The notes under the pieces were generated by a model. It was given only the letters and a program-made list of their open reading frames with translations, was not told the origin of the DNA and did not search any database. A DNA stretch of 64,000 nt from Cytospora piceicola (lineage: Eukaryota; Ascomycota; Sordariomycetes; Diaporthales; Cytosporaceae). Where the stretch lies: positions 930,001 through 994,000 of the forward strand of contig JALQBC010000007.1 in the NCBI GenBank assembly GCA_023375675.1. The letters run 5' to 3'. Shown in pieces: positions 26,349-38,416 of the stretch. The position numbers and the translations under genes are program-made. The number at the start of each line of letters is the position of its first letter. The first letter of the stretch is position 1.

Positions 26349-27851
26349 CTACACCCTCTCGTGCACCAGCCTTCCCTTAACCCACACCTTCCTCGTATTC
26401 CTGTCATCACCGCTGAACAGCCACTTAGCCACCATCTCCTCCCACGACTCCCACCCGAACACATCCACATTCCCCATATCCACACCCTCGCCCTCGCCTT
26501 CACCCTCACTCTCATCCTCCCGGACACCACCCAGCCTAACAAGCTGCGCATCCCACTCCATACCAACCTCAAACCCACCCACCCTGTTCTCCAACCCGAC
26601 GCATTTCGCCCCTCCCCTGGTAGCAAGATACAACACCTCCTCCACGCTCAACTTGGCCCCCTCGTCACCCCCCATAGCAACATGCCTGCTCACCAGGCTC
26701 GCCTGCCTCGCCGCCTCGAGCACGCTAGGGCTATACCCCCCACTCACATCCGTCCCAAGCCCGACATCGATCCCCCTCTCCAGCAACCACCGCACCCGCG
26801 CCGCCCCAGAAGTAAGCGCACTATTGCTACAAGGGCAATGGCTAACCTTGGCCCCCCTCGCCCTCACCAGCTCCGCCTCCCCCTCGGTGAGGTGCACCGC
26901 GTGCGCGAGGATCGTCCTCTCCCCCAGCAGCCCAAACGCGTCATACACGCCCGGGTAGCCCCCCCTCCCGCCCCCCCGGGCGAACTCCTCGGGGAACATG
27001 TCCCTCACCAGCTCGACCTCGCCCGCGTTCTCGCTCACGTGCGTCTGCACCGCCAGCCCCTCCCGCCTCGCCAGCTCCCCCAGCGCCCCCATGGCCTCCC
27101 GCGAGCAGCTCGGCGCGAACCGCGGCGTCACGGCGTGCCGGACCAGGTCCCCGGCGGGGTCCCGCGCGCGCGCGTGCGCCAGGCACGCCCGCGTCCGCGC
27201 CAGCGACTCCGCCGCCGACCCGTCCCGGTACCAGGCCGGGCACGTGCGCGCCTCGTCCATGCAGACGCGGCCCACGAGCGCGCGCTGGCCCCGCGCCAGG
27301 CACGCGTCCACGAGCGTGTTGGTGGCCGCCACGTCGACGGTCGCGTAGTAGGCCGCCGTGGTGGTGCCGTGGCCGAGGGTGCGCCGCACGCACCGCGCGT
27401 AGACGCGGCGCGCCCGCGCCGGGTCCGCCCCCAGGCTCGCCTCGAGGGGGAAGGTGTAGGTGTTGAGCCAGTCCAGGAGGGTCGACTTGCCGAAGATGCC
27501 GGCGTTGGGGTACTGCGGCGCGTGGATGTGCGTGTCTATGAAGCCTGGGAAGAAGAAGCTGACGTCCTTGCCCTTGTCGCCGCCGGCCTTGCCTGTTGTT
27601 GCTGTGGTGGCGGTGGCGGTGGTGGTGGTGTCGTTACCGTGGATCTTCACCTCGGCCGGGCTCCAGCCTAGCTTGGTGAATGTCTCGTCTAACCGCCCGC
27701 TATGACCGCTCTCCTTCTCAACGGCGACGATCCTCCCCGTTGGCCCGTCGACGAACACAGCCGTGTCGTGCAGGTACTCCAGCTCATCGAGGGCCTTGGA
27801 GTGGATGAACGTCCCTATAAAGACCTGGTTCGGCGGGGGCGTGGCGTTCAT
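26349..27851 (-). CDS. GUD1: Guanine deaminase
   Basis: Zinc amidohydrolase that converts guanine to xanthine in purine catabolism. Single exon, 500 residues. The metal-binding H-x-H is in PGFIDTHIHAPQYPNAG (His108, His110). Other family blocks are LDWLNTYTFPLE, GHGTTTAAYYATV, AVTPRFAPSCS, the third metal His block VQTHVSEN, ILAHAVHLTEGE, VSHCPCSNSALTSG and the catalytic Asp block DVGLGTDVSGGY. Low-complexity Thr/Ala and Asp/Glu/Gly insertions occur near residues 75-90 and 430-445. The frame is open upstream to a Met at 28091, but the residues there look non-coding and the MNATPPP start matches family length, so the shorter form was chosen. Codon use is extremely GC-rich. Several GATA sites lie upstream. 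Confidence 0.92.
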   Translation of the reverse strand: MNATPPPNQVFIGTFIHSKALDELEYLHDTAVFVDGPTGRIVAVEKESGHSGRLDETFTKLGWSPAEVKIHGNDTTTTATATTATTGKAGGDKGKDVSFFFPGFIDTHIHAPQYPNAGIFGKSTLLDWLNTYTFPLEASLGADPARARRVYARCVRRTLGHGTTTAAYYATVDVAATNTLVDACLARGQRALVGRVCMDEARTCPAWYRDGSAAESLARTRACLAHARARDPAGDLVRHAVTPRFAPSCSREAMGALGELARREGLAVQTHVSENAGEVELVRDMFPEEFARGGGRGGYPGVYDAFGLLGERTILAHAVHLTEGEAELVRARGAKVSHCPCSNSALTSGAARVRWLLERGIDVGLGTDVSGGYSPSVLEAARQASLVSRHVAMGGDEGAKLSVEEVLYLATRGGAKCVGLENRVGGFEVGMEWDAQLVRLGGVREDESEGEGEGEGVDMGNVDVFGWESWEEMVAKWLFSGDDRNTRKVWVKGRLVHERV

Positions 27852-28010
27852 GTTGTGTAAAGATAGAGAGTATAACAGGATTAAACAAGGGATTGTTGTT
27901 GCTATTGCCTCGCATGTGCTGCAGGGAATTAGATTGAGAACTTCCAAGGTTGTCCAATGATCCGTGAAGTGAGTACCCAAGTACTTAAGTAGTGTCCAAG
28001 CAGTTGGCGC

Positions 28011-28019
28011 TATCTTATC
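28011..28019 (-). promoter_or_regulatory. Paired GATA sites upstream of guanine deaminase
   Basis: TATCTTATC reads GATAAGATA on the gene's strand, two adjoining GATA cores about 165 bp before the start codon. Single GATA cores also occur at 28145, 28234 and 28454. Paired GATA sites are the known target of the nitrogen regulators NIT2/AreA, fitting a purine-degrading enzyme. Binding is inferred. Confidence 0.5.
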
Positions 28020-28299
28020 GTGAATCAGGAGCACGTCCGAGGAGTGATGAGTGTGCAGTGGTATCTTTCGTCCGTTCGCTCGCCGTGGCACAATGTTTTC
28101 AGGTCGTCTTCAGCTGTCAGTAATCCAAGAAAAAACAACACGAAGATAAATGACACATTGTACGTCAAGACACATCAAGATTCAGTATGAACACTGAGAT
28201 ATTATATAGATGTCTAAAACCTCCTTGATTTTTTATCTTTCGCACTTGACCAGGAACAGTCATAACCATGTCTAATAAGTACTTACACTGGTCTCAAAT

Positions 28300-28300
28300 C

Positions 28301-28325
<25 letters not shown>
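28300..28325. repeat. (CA)n microsatellite
   Basis: About 12 CA units in the gap between guanine deaminase and the FAS beta 3' end. Confidence 0.9.
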
Positions 28326-28332
<7 letters not shown>

Positions 28333-28560
28333 AAGCAACCAAATCACGGCCAACGCCGGCACCCGCCGCCCATGGCTCAGGGCGGAAAACGGCCTGTCCC
28401 ATCATCCCATGCCTTATCAAAATAGTGCCCACAATCATTGAACCAAGAAATGTTATCTCATCACCACCAGACCTCCGTATTATTAGACCCATTAGAAAGC
28501 CCTAATTTTGTTTTCCATATCTTCATTGCTCCTTATACCATACTTTAGCATTCCGATAGT

Positions 28561-31500
28561 TTACTCGGAGGTGGCTCCGTCCACGCCGTTGATACCGTCA
28601 GTGGGGCCGGTGCCGTCTCCCTGGTAAGAATCCCAGTTCGCCAGCACGTTGGCAATGCGAGGCGAGTTGGTCAGCCTGTACACATCCTCAAAGTACTCCT
28701 TGGTCAGGGCGAAAGGCTTGGCCGTGACGTTGGGGATGTACTTGCCCACCAGCTTGGATGGGTCGATGGTGGTCTTGTTGATCTTCTTGAGCAGGAACGA
28801 CCGGAAAGGCTTGACACCACTGCGCAGGAAGGTGGAGTGGAAAGGCACGTCGATGCCCTTGAGAGGGATGGTGGCGAAGCCCCTCTCCAGCTCCAGAGGT
28901 GTGGGCTTCTTCTCCGTCTGGGAGGCGCCCTCCTGGATGATCTGCACCAGGTGACCCTTCACCTCTTCTATCGACAGCTCCACCATCATCTTCTCGATGT
29001 CGATCTTCTGTATCTTAAGGAAGTTGCAGACGAACCCGAGCGTGTCCAGCGCACGAAGGTCACCAGCGCACACGTACTGCATGTTGGCGATATTGAAGTT
29101 GACAATCTCCAGCAGCCAGCCAGTCGCCTCCGCGATGTTGGCAACAACGAATCGGAGAGCATCCTCGTTGAAGGTCTTGGAGATGCGGCTCGGGTTGACG
29201 GCGCACATGGAGTAGTTGGAGCGGCCAGAAGCATCACGCTCGACAGCCACTTGCATCGTCAGACCACGGTAGAACACGACCGAGACCAGAGACTCAATCG
29301 GCATGACCTCGGCCAGCGCAGCAAGAGCACTGTACTCGCCCAGCGAATGTCCAGCAAATGTGCTGTCACGGGGGACAAGTCCCTTCGCCTTCATGTCCTC
29401 GAAGCTCGCCTTCTCCATCAGGGTCAAGGCGGGCTGGGTGAACTGAGTGGCCGAAAGCAGGCCGTTGGGGGACTGGTATGTGTATGATGGGGTGCTCTCG
29501 CTGATGCCCTTAAAGATGCGCTCCGACTTGATGGAGCCGTCTGCTGCGACAGTCTCGAAGGTCATTGCCATGTAGTTGGCCCGGATGGCCTTGCCTCGAG
29601 GGCCACCGAAGTGGATGGTGAGCTCCTTGGGGTTGTTCTTCACGATGTTCGTGATGGCGAAACCTGAGTACGTTAGCACATGTCGTGATACAACACTGTA
29701 TGAGATGGTGAGATCTTACCGTATGTGTCCATGAGGTACTTGTCTGCACGGTCCCAGACCTCCTTGGCAACATCACTGCTGTTGTACAGATCCATACCCA
29801 TACCTTGCTCTTGCGAGCCTTGTCCAGTGAAGACGTAAGCAGTTACTGGCTGCTCGACTTCGGCCTCGCCGAGGAGCACCTTGTCCTCAGTATCCTTGTT
29901 GATAGCCTCAACCTTGATGATCTTGCGACCAGCCACCATGCCAACGTGCTGCATCTTGACGTGGATGTCGTCGTTGGGCAATACCATGCCGACGAGCGAG
30001 GCGTGGAAGCTTCGGACACGACCGACATTGTTCTCGGCCGCCCAGGTTTCGACCAGGCCTCGCACTGCGGCACTGGAGTACATGCCATGCGTGATGGTGC
30101 CAGGCAGGTTGGCGTAGTTGGCGAAGACCCGAGAGACGTGAATCGGGTTGAAGTCACAAGAAACACGAGCGTAGCCCTCGTTGGACGCTGGGGCCCTCAG
30201 CAGGAGAGGGGTCTTGCCGCTCAGAGGAATGGGGTTCTCAAACATGACGGGCTGCTCGATGGAAGAGCCATTGCGCTGCAAATAGTCAATGACTGGGTTG
30301 CCGTGCGACTCGCCGGACGAGTAGTCAACCGAGGCAACCTGGATGATCTCCTTCGTAGGCAGCTCGATCAGGACCTGGCCGCGGGTCTCAACGGTGCTGA
30401 AGACAGTCTTGGATTTGAAGTGAACAAGGGTCTCAAGACGGAAGATCAAGACCTTGTTAAGAAGGTCCATGCCGTGAGCCTTGTCATCCAGCTGGAACCA
30501 CTCCTTGGACTTGAGAACAGCGACGTCCTTGCTCGTAGCCAAGGTCATCTGCATGGGAGTCTCGTGCTTGCGCTGGAAAGTGTTCTCGAAGTCTGTGTAG
30601 TTGCCACGGTAGAGGAACTGGGAAGTCACCTCCATGACGGCCTCGCCGTCGCGCTCGATAGTGCCGCAGACCTCGACCATCTTTCCTGACTCCTGGTTGA
30701 CAACGGCGTTGACACGGGCGACAGTGGTGAGCTCGTCGCCCTTCTTCAGAGGCTCGGCTCCAGGCATCATGCGGAACTCGTTGGAAAGGTGGACAAGTTT
30801 CAGCAGGTCACCGTCAATGGTGCGAGGGAAGATAGGCTTAGTGATGGCCTTCCATCCGACGACAATGGCAAAGTCCATTGGCGCGTACATGATCTTGCCA
30901 GGTCGGTCGATGAATGCTTCGCCATGGTTGCCGACGGCGTGTACGAAGTCGTTGATGGCCTCGCTCGTAACAGTGGCCTTGCCACCATCAAACCTGCTAG
31001 TAACAAGAGCGTCGAGGTCCATGGCCTCGTCACCGAACCATGCACGCCAGTAGAACTCCTTGATGCGGTCGTTGCGTCCATCCATTACCTCATGGATGGG
31101 GGCGTAGCCAGCCTCAGGGTGGTAAGTGAACTCCAGAGGGAGCGGAACGGGCTTGCCAAGAGCTGTGGTTTCCTTGATCATGTTGACCACGATCTTGTTT
31201 TCTCCGGTCATCTTGACCTCGAGGACGTTCACGTACTGGTTGTGACGGGGTTGCTCCTTGATGACGATGGTCGTCTTTTCAGGCGTGTTCGGGTACATGA
31301 CCTCCACGAACAGTCCACGAGTAGGGGCAAAGATGCGCTTCATAGGGTTTGTCTGGTATTTCTGGCCTTGCACCAGAACCTCCGACATCAGGAGAGCATG
31401 TCGCCAAGAACGCTTAGGACCGGCGAGAAGAGACAGCCAGTCCTCGACGGCAGGCAATGGGGTAGACGGGGCAGTCGACACGCGGTAGGTGTTCTTGTTG

Positions 31501-34500
31501 CTGTCATATGACACAGTGACACCTTCGAAGTCGAGTGGAACCTCGGTGTCAACAAGCTTGCCTCCGAAGTACTCAATTGTCGGGATCTTGGACGAGTCAC
31601 CCTCGTAGATGTCTTTGGTCAGGTACTCAATGTGGCCATTGTGGATGCTGTCGAGTATGTCCTTGATAGGTTCGTCAGCAATCGTAGAGTACCTGACGGC
31701 CGTTGGCCCTTGAAGAATACACGTTCGGCCAACGTCCTGGTCGATGACAGCATCGAGGTCCTCAGACTGCCAAAGAGAGTCCTTCTTGAAGAAGAACTCG
31801 AAGTTCTCATCCAATGAAGGCACAAAGGTGACAGGCTTCTGCCCGCCTCTCTGGCACAGCATCAAGAAATGCTGGACATCCTGAGCATTGATTATCTGGT
31901 TGTCGGCCTCAGGGTAGTGGGAAAGAATCTTCTCAACAGCAGAGTAAGGCTCGTCGAGGTCGGAGTAGCTTTGCAGGAGCGAAGGCTTGCCAGGGGCAGT
32001 CGTGAAGCGCTCCTCAACACGGTGAATGAAATCACCGGTAAGCTTGGCGTAGGAAGCATCAATCCAGCGGGTCTGGTGCTTCACGAACATAAGCTCGACC
32101 AATCTTCGCACAACCTCGCCGTATGTCATGTCCTCGAGATCACATGTCTCACCGGCCTTGTTCTTGCCGAACCACACCTTCTGGAAGTCCTCGTTGAGCT
32201 TCTTGATGATGTTGGCCCGGTTCTTCTTGAGCTCAGCGACACGCTTCTCCTTGGGCAAGCTGAAGATCTTCTGGTCCATCTCGGCCCAGAACTTGACACC
32301 ACGGGTAGCAAGCTTGTGGATGGGCTCACCCATCTCGGAGCGAACGGTGATGACACCTCCAGCAGCGCCCTGGTAAGTCTTCTCCCACTCGCCGTCATCC
32401 AGACCCTGAGCATCGACAATTGCTTGCTTAGCATTCTTGCTGGTGTGTGCCTCCTTTGCCACCATCATTCTGCTACCGAACAGACATCCATCGTAAGGCA
32501 TCGGGGGGTATCCGAACTTCTTCGACCACTCTCCGGTGATGTACGGGTAAGTGTCTTCAGCACCACCGAAACCGCTACCAGCAACAAGGATGATGTTCTC
32601 ATGGCGACGAATCCTGCCGTACATGTTCAAGATGGGGTGATGGAAGTCCTCAAATGAGTGATGACCACCGCCACGACCTCCGGTCCACTGAAGCATGACA
32701 GGGAATGTAGGGTTGGCCTTGGCGATGTTGATGACCGCCTGGATGGCTTCAGATGAGCCGGGCTTGAAAGAGATGTGCTTGAGGCCAAGAGTCTCGATAT
32801 ACTCCTGAGCGACCTCGATGGACGGAACACCAGCGCCGATGGTGAGACCCTCAATGGGCACACCCTCAGCCCTCAAGCGGCCGATCAGGGGGATTTGCCA
32901 ACCCATAGCGCGGGGGTTGACGTAGATGAGGTTGACGCCAATACCGCGACCAGCAGGAATGGCCTTCTCGATCTTCTCGAGCGCAGCAGTCATGGTCTTT
33001 CCGTTGTAGTAACCACCACCAGCCAGCTCGATGTGGTACCCAGCCTGCATAGTAGCCGCAACAAAGTCCCACGGCACCGTGCAGGGAGTCATACCAGCAA
33101 CCATGATAGGCGGGATACCAAGCAGTCGACTCATCTTGGTGTCCACGAAGGTCTGGCCACTGGAGTTCTTGATCAACTTGGGGCCATACTCCTTGACCCA
33201 GTCAATAGAGTATTTGACAGCATGCTCCTCATCGCGGTCAAACAGTTCCGGCTTGTATCCAGCCTCAGCAGCCGGTCCGTTGACGGTGCCGGCGAGGATG
33301 ACGCGAACGCCAGTGCCCTCCTTGTTACGGCTGGTAAGGATTCCCAGACCAGAGATACCGCCCGGACCGAAATCGAGAACATGAGTAGCGTTCTCGAAGA
33401 CTGTTGCCTTCTCCCAGTTGACAGTGTCACGGGTGATGAGGCGGATCAGAGTTGGCACAACATTGCCCTCGACTTCCTCACGGATGTCCTTTCCGGTGTT
33501 GGTGTCGTAGACGGGGATGCCCAGCGCCTTGGCATCGATCTTGATGTCCTTGAGGTCTTCGTCGATCATAGCTGTCGCTTCAGCCAGGTACTTGCTGTGG
33601 AACGGCGCGGTGATGGGCAAGAAGCGGTTGACGAATCGGACCTTTCGCTGGGTGTGAGGGACTCTTGTCTGGTCGAGACCGGTGGGCGCCTTGACCTTTC
33701 GAAGTTGCAAGTTGAGACCGTACAGGGACATGGGGGGACCCGTGACCACCATGTTCCGGGGGCTGTTGATGAGCGAAATGGCAATGTGACGATCTGCCGG
33801 CAGGTACTTGTTGGTGGCGTCAATGTGCTTTTGGACCTGAGCTTGCGAGAGGTCACGAATGCTGAGCATGGGCGTGGGCGTTCCCTCGCCATTGTCGATC
33901 GAGTCCTGCAGGACCGAGGGGGTCATGGAAGTCCGGGGGAAGGTCTGCTGGCTACGAGCACCAATCCAGAAGAGGATGGTCAGGGAGGACTTGACAATCT
34001 CTGGCCAAGTCTCCCAAGAGTCCGCTGCCGCGGTGGCTGCCGCCATCACGACACCTTGGGAGTGACCCGTGGTACCCCCGATTCTTTCCCTCAGAGTCCC
34101 GGGGTGGATGCCGAGAACCTTACAGGTAACTTCGTAGTGCGCCAATTGGACCAGTCCAATCAGTGGGAAGCTCACAGGAGCAGAGATGAGGTAATCCACA
34201 TCTGGGGTTGCGTCTGGATTTTGCAGCCAGTTCATGACGTCCAGACCCTTTGTGAACAGCTTCTCAGCTGCAGGCTCGTTGGCCAAGTTCTGCAGCTGCT
34301 CAGCAGCAGTCATAATGAGCTCGCCAACGAAAGAAGGGTAGGTCTGCCACAGCTCCCGCAGCTCCTCGAAATACTCCTCGATGTTGCCCTGGCCACCAAA
34401 GATATTGTAAATGACGGCATCTCCCTCCTCAGCAGCCCTGAACAGAGCGGATCGGTGTGGACGGACAGTCCTGTTCAGCACGGCCCTTGCAGCATAGTAG

Positions 34501-34916
34501 CTCCGAATGACCTCGAGTTTCTTCGCGTCAATGCCAGGCAGGGTTGCAACTAGAGCGTGGACATCGTTTCCACGGAGAAAAGCGCGCTCAAACTCGTGAA
34601 GAACCAACTTGAGCACCTCCTCGTAGGAGCCTTGGGCGTCATCCTCGCCTGTTTCGACATCTTGGGCAACGAAGCCCATGTATCTTGCGACAAGCTCGGT
34701 GGTGGACGAAGGCTCGTCATCTAGCGCGAGCTCATCGGTTGGTGGAGGGAGACTCGCATTGAAGCGGTCTTTTAGTTGGGAGGCATGGAAGTGGAGGCTT
34801 GTAGGGACCAGGAAAGAGGTCTCGAGGGAACCGTGGGACACGGTCAAGGGTCTAAGGGAGGCGGAAGATCGAGGAGTCGAGACGCCCGTCTGAGGGCCAG
34901 TGGCGGTGCCGTACAT
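28561..34916 (-). CDS. FAS1: Fatty acid synthase subunit beta
   Basis: Beta subunit of the cytosolic alpha6beta6 type I fatty acid synthase. Exons 34916-29720 and 29663-28561; the 56-nt intron splits a Gly codon (DTYG then FAITNIV). Product 2099 residues, the usual length. Domains in order: acetyl transferase (GHSQG, Ser286), enoyl reductase (FMN-binding [16 protein letters not shown] near 745), dehydratase hot-dog fold ([19 protein letters not shown] with THGM near 1575-1610), and malonyl/palmitoyl transferase ([10 protein letters not shown], Ser1839). The start [18 protein letters not shown] is typical of filamentous fungi. It is divergent from the alpha subunit gene, which supports coordinated expression. 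A predicted intron lies in the 5' leader. No defect seen. Confidence 0.97.
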
Positions 34917-34953
34917 GGTGAGGAAAGGGGTATCGTCTATGAATCTAGGGTGT

Positions 34954-35026
34954 CTGAGAGAGAGAAGTCAGTCATAAGCAGCTCCAAGACCATAAACGCA
35001 AAAATGCAAGCTGCGAGCGCACTTAC
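34954..35026 (-). other. Predicted intron in the 5' leader of FAS beta
   Basis: On the minus strand GTAAGT at 35026-35021 pairs with a pyrimidine-rich acceptor (TTCTCTCTCTCAG) ending at 34954, with a GACTGAC-type branch site just before it. It lies 37 bases ahead of the start codon and would be spliced from the leader. Inferred from consensus only. Confidence 0.55.
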
Positions 35027-35995
35027 ACTTTGCTACTCTTCGTCTCCTGGAAACTCGAAATACTCAGTCAAGAGCAACGAGTGCGAAAAGCTATGCGTAA
35101 CAAAGACAAGAAGGGCGCTGGCACTGGTCTGGAGTAAAATGGAGTGGAGGTTGCAAGGTTGCGAAGGTTCTGCTTGCTTTGGGTTGTATGTAGTTCGAAC
35201 CCTTAGGAAGGAACGATGGAGGGGGGGGGGAGGTGGATGAGGGATGGTTGTTTATTGGGAAGGAACAGTTGCGTGGTCAAGTTGCGGGATTCAGCGACAA
35301 ACGAGATATCACCAGTTTCAAAGCCAGCGGTGTTTTCTCCTGGAACCAGTTGACCTTGAAGCTTTCCTGGTCGTTGAACCAAATCCAACGCCTCGAGATC
35401 CGAGAAATCCCAATTCCCAACATTTCACCAGTTCTTTGACAGGGGGGGTGGCCGTCAATTTTGCCAGGGTTCATGCGGCTAAAACGGCCCTGGCAAGTCT
35501 GGGCAGACCAGCCTGGGATGTGAGCCCCACTCCAAACTTTTTTTTTGCGCTTCGATAAACTCACCAGGCCACCTCGATTCTGGACGAGAGGCTATGGATC
35601 TTGTTTAGAACACTGCCCTCGAACAAGAACCAATTAGAAAACTAACTTTGATGACAATCCACATGCTATACAATCAGGTGGCCTCTGAAATCATGGGCCA
35701 GCCTCTCTGACTAGCTCTCCTCCCGGTGATGGAGGAAGGGGTCGTGAGACTATGGGATTGTGGGAAGTCTCTATAGGTGTGATTTTCTCCTAGATTTCTC
35801 TTATTTGCACTTGGAGGGCCCCATATATGCATCATCTTCCTGAGGTACCGGTACAAGTGCCCCTAATAGGGTTACAATCAGAACAATCAAGCCCCAAGGA
35901 CCCTAAAGTGGCAGCCGACATGCATGAGCTCTCGCGTCCACAGGGTTCAATGAACCCCGTCTGCCAGTCACGAAGGACGGCATCACACTACCAGA

Positions 35996-36019
35996 CTACC
36001 TAGGTACCTACCTAGGTAG
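35996..36019. repeat. CTACCTAGGTA double palindrome
   Basis: Two TACCTAGGTA palindromes back to back within the FAS divergent region. Confidence 0.85.
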
Positions 36020-38416
36020 TTATCAATCAGGTCCAAGGCCCTTTCATTGATTGCTCCGTTTCGCGCAGCCACGTGCTGATGGCTACTATTCAGTTTAGTA
36101 TTGGGCTAAATTCAGACCGACGGGTTGTTGTCTACAGTGGTTGGAGCTCCAGTGCCATGGCGATGGGAGTTAGTATTAGTCCACCAGCCGACCGTGCGGA
36201 CGTCCTAAAGTTGACTCTAGACCGGCTGTTATGAACCATACCTAGGTACCGTTGATAATGCAGTCTTGTTGATCGAGTTGATAGGCCGTGCAGTAGGTCC
36301 TGAAGTGCAGAACCGAGGTAACGAGGAAAGGTAGTCGGCTCCAGACCTCTGTTTACTCCCCTTGCACGACGGTTTAAGATGACTTCTCAGAGCGCAAACG
36401 TGTTTCCGGAAAGTAAGGCCTGGGACACAGAAGTTAGTTACTCAATTCAGCTGGTGAATGATCGGACATCTGATCCCCAGCAGAACTTGGCGGAGGCGTT
36501 GTAACTACCTTCCTGTAATTTGGCTTGACCTCGGAATTGATGGGAGACCATTGGCAAGGGAGCACCTTGGCCATATTCAGCAACAATGGCATCGATTATC
36601 GTGTGTTATGTTTATATAGTTGCTGACGTCCTGGCACGAGCACTTGCGTTGTGAGAAACCCCGGCTCCTAGTATCAATCCACAGGTTTCGAAGGCAACTT
36701 CTAGTCCTCATGTACTGTATAAATGTATCTGCCATGATGAAGAATCCAAAACGTTGTGCGGCGTGCCTACTAGAATATCTGAGTAAGAAACTGCCGGGCC
36801 AGCACCAATGCAATGCCCAAATGCTACTGCAGGAGGATGCCAAGGCACCTCTGTTTATAAAACCAGGCCCATACCTCGAGTACTTAAGGAGTAGGCCCGT
36901 CCCGATCGAGCTGTCGGGTTAAGCTCACAGTCCGTTATCCGTCGACGCATGGGGAGTACATTGGCATGAACCAGCTCCTCCGTACGCCCCGTGCGCTGGC
37001 CCGGCGACATGGTTTGAAAGTTTACACGGTGACCCAATCCCCAATCAGTTTGGTACGGGAGTGCACGCTCCCCTCTGCAACCCAAGATCTTCTAGGTTCC
37101 AGGGTTCCTGCAGATGATAGAGAGATAACGATAAAGCTCAAGCTCCAAAGCTGGAACAGTGGCATACTGCAGTGTCTCGGTACATATGTACATACTTGGG
37201 TAGTCAAGACATGATGATTCACCTCAGAGACCCTCCTCCATGTGGCACCTTACTGGGAAAGCATGGTAGGTCGGTCAAGGAAACATAAGGCCATTATTGC
37301 ACATTATAGTTTCGGTCGAATTACCGAGGAAGCCGAGTGCAAGTTTCGACATGTCAGCAGAAGTGTGCTAATTATGTACTTAGAGTACAATAATGACACC
37401 TTGCATCTCAAGGGTCTCACGCGAGGCCATCCTTGGGAATTCTTTGGCCCAGCTTATCGCCATGCAAGATATGTAGCCGTTGAAGTCTCGAAGGCTTTGT
37501 GTTGCAAACGGTGTAATTGTAATAAGTGTCCGTCGTTCGTTGTCGAGGTTTTCTTTCTTGCAAAGATTGGTTATGTCTTCTCAATTGCAGGACAATTACT
37601 TACACGGTCGTCTTTGGTGGGGTTGCAAAGGTTGGAAGTGGCCAGGCTCTGTCTTACTGGGATTTAATGGTACCACTGCAGCGATGGGTTGGACCCTTGC
37701 CGGACCCTTGCCGCAGAAGTGGCTACATGGGCTGATTTATGGATGTATTAGGTACAAGATGAGGATCAAGCTGCCGCTGATTGGCGATAAGGCCCCAGTG
37801 AAATTACGATTTCCTAAAATTCGCTCCCAACACTGCAGGGATGTTACTGAGAGCCGGAAGAGCTTCTCAACAATGCAATAAACGTCCACCGGTTTTGCCC
37901 TGGAAATCTGATCCGACGCGGCCACTTCATTTGAGACGGGTAGAAGGAGGAAATCAATGAGTCTGTAAGTTGTATACGCCGCCCCATCCCAATAAACACC
38001 AACAACATCCTCTGGACCGAGAGTTTGAGAACGAGAACCAAGAACCAAACTGCTTCCCTCCTTCCCTCTGGTCCTCGGATCCTTCCTCTCGTCACTCTCC
38101 GAACCTCCATCCAGTCCGTTCCCACCCGGCCATCAAGTTCTTCCACCTTCTTCTCTAACATTCAGGTGGCATTGGCAGTCTCCAATCATCTAACGACACC
38201 GCTCAACTTCATTTCCACTCCTTCTGAAGGAAACTCGGATTCAATCTACCGAGATATTCTCTTCGAAAAGCAGCGGAAACACATCCGCCCTGCGCCGCTT
38301 ACTGGCGATCTAATTACTCACGATACCCGGTACTATCGTATCTGGAGCATCGTATCAACCGCCCCCCCCTCCCTACGACTACCTCTTCCGACGCGGAGAG
38401 ACCCTCTCTAGCAAAT

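Larger units (their letters stand above)
34917..38416. other. 3.5 kb divergent region between FAS beta and FAS alpha
   Basis: Shared upstream region of the two synthase genes. Only short frames without family likeness are found. It includes CCTAGGTA palindromes at 35996-36019 and 36239-36250, a 10-G run at 35221-35230 and CCAAT motifs, one about 235 bp ahead of FAS alpha (near 38180). The pyrimidine-rich stretch 38040-38410 is probably the FAS alpha leader. Confidence 0.65.

Noticed and set aside
26361..27671. 436-codon plus-strand frame opposite guanine deaminase
   Set aside because: Arg/Pro/His-rich low-complexity shadow of a GC-rich gene.
32775..34553. 592-codon plus-strand frame inside FAS beta
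   Set aside because: Antisense shadow; the minus strand encodes intact FAS domains over the same bases.
35190..35200. Sequence resembling a tRNA B-box (GTTCGAACCC)
   Set aside because: No matching A-box, acceptor stem or anticodon arm at tRNA distance on either strand.
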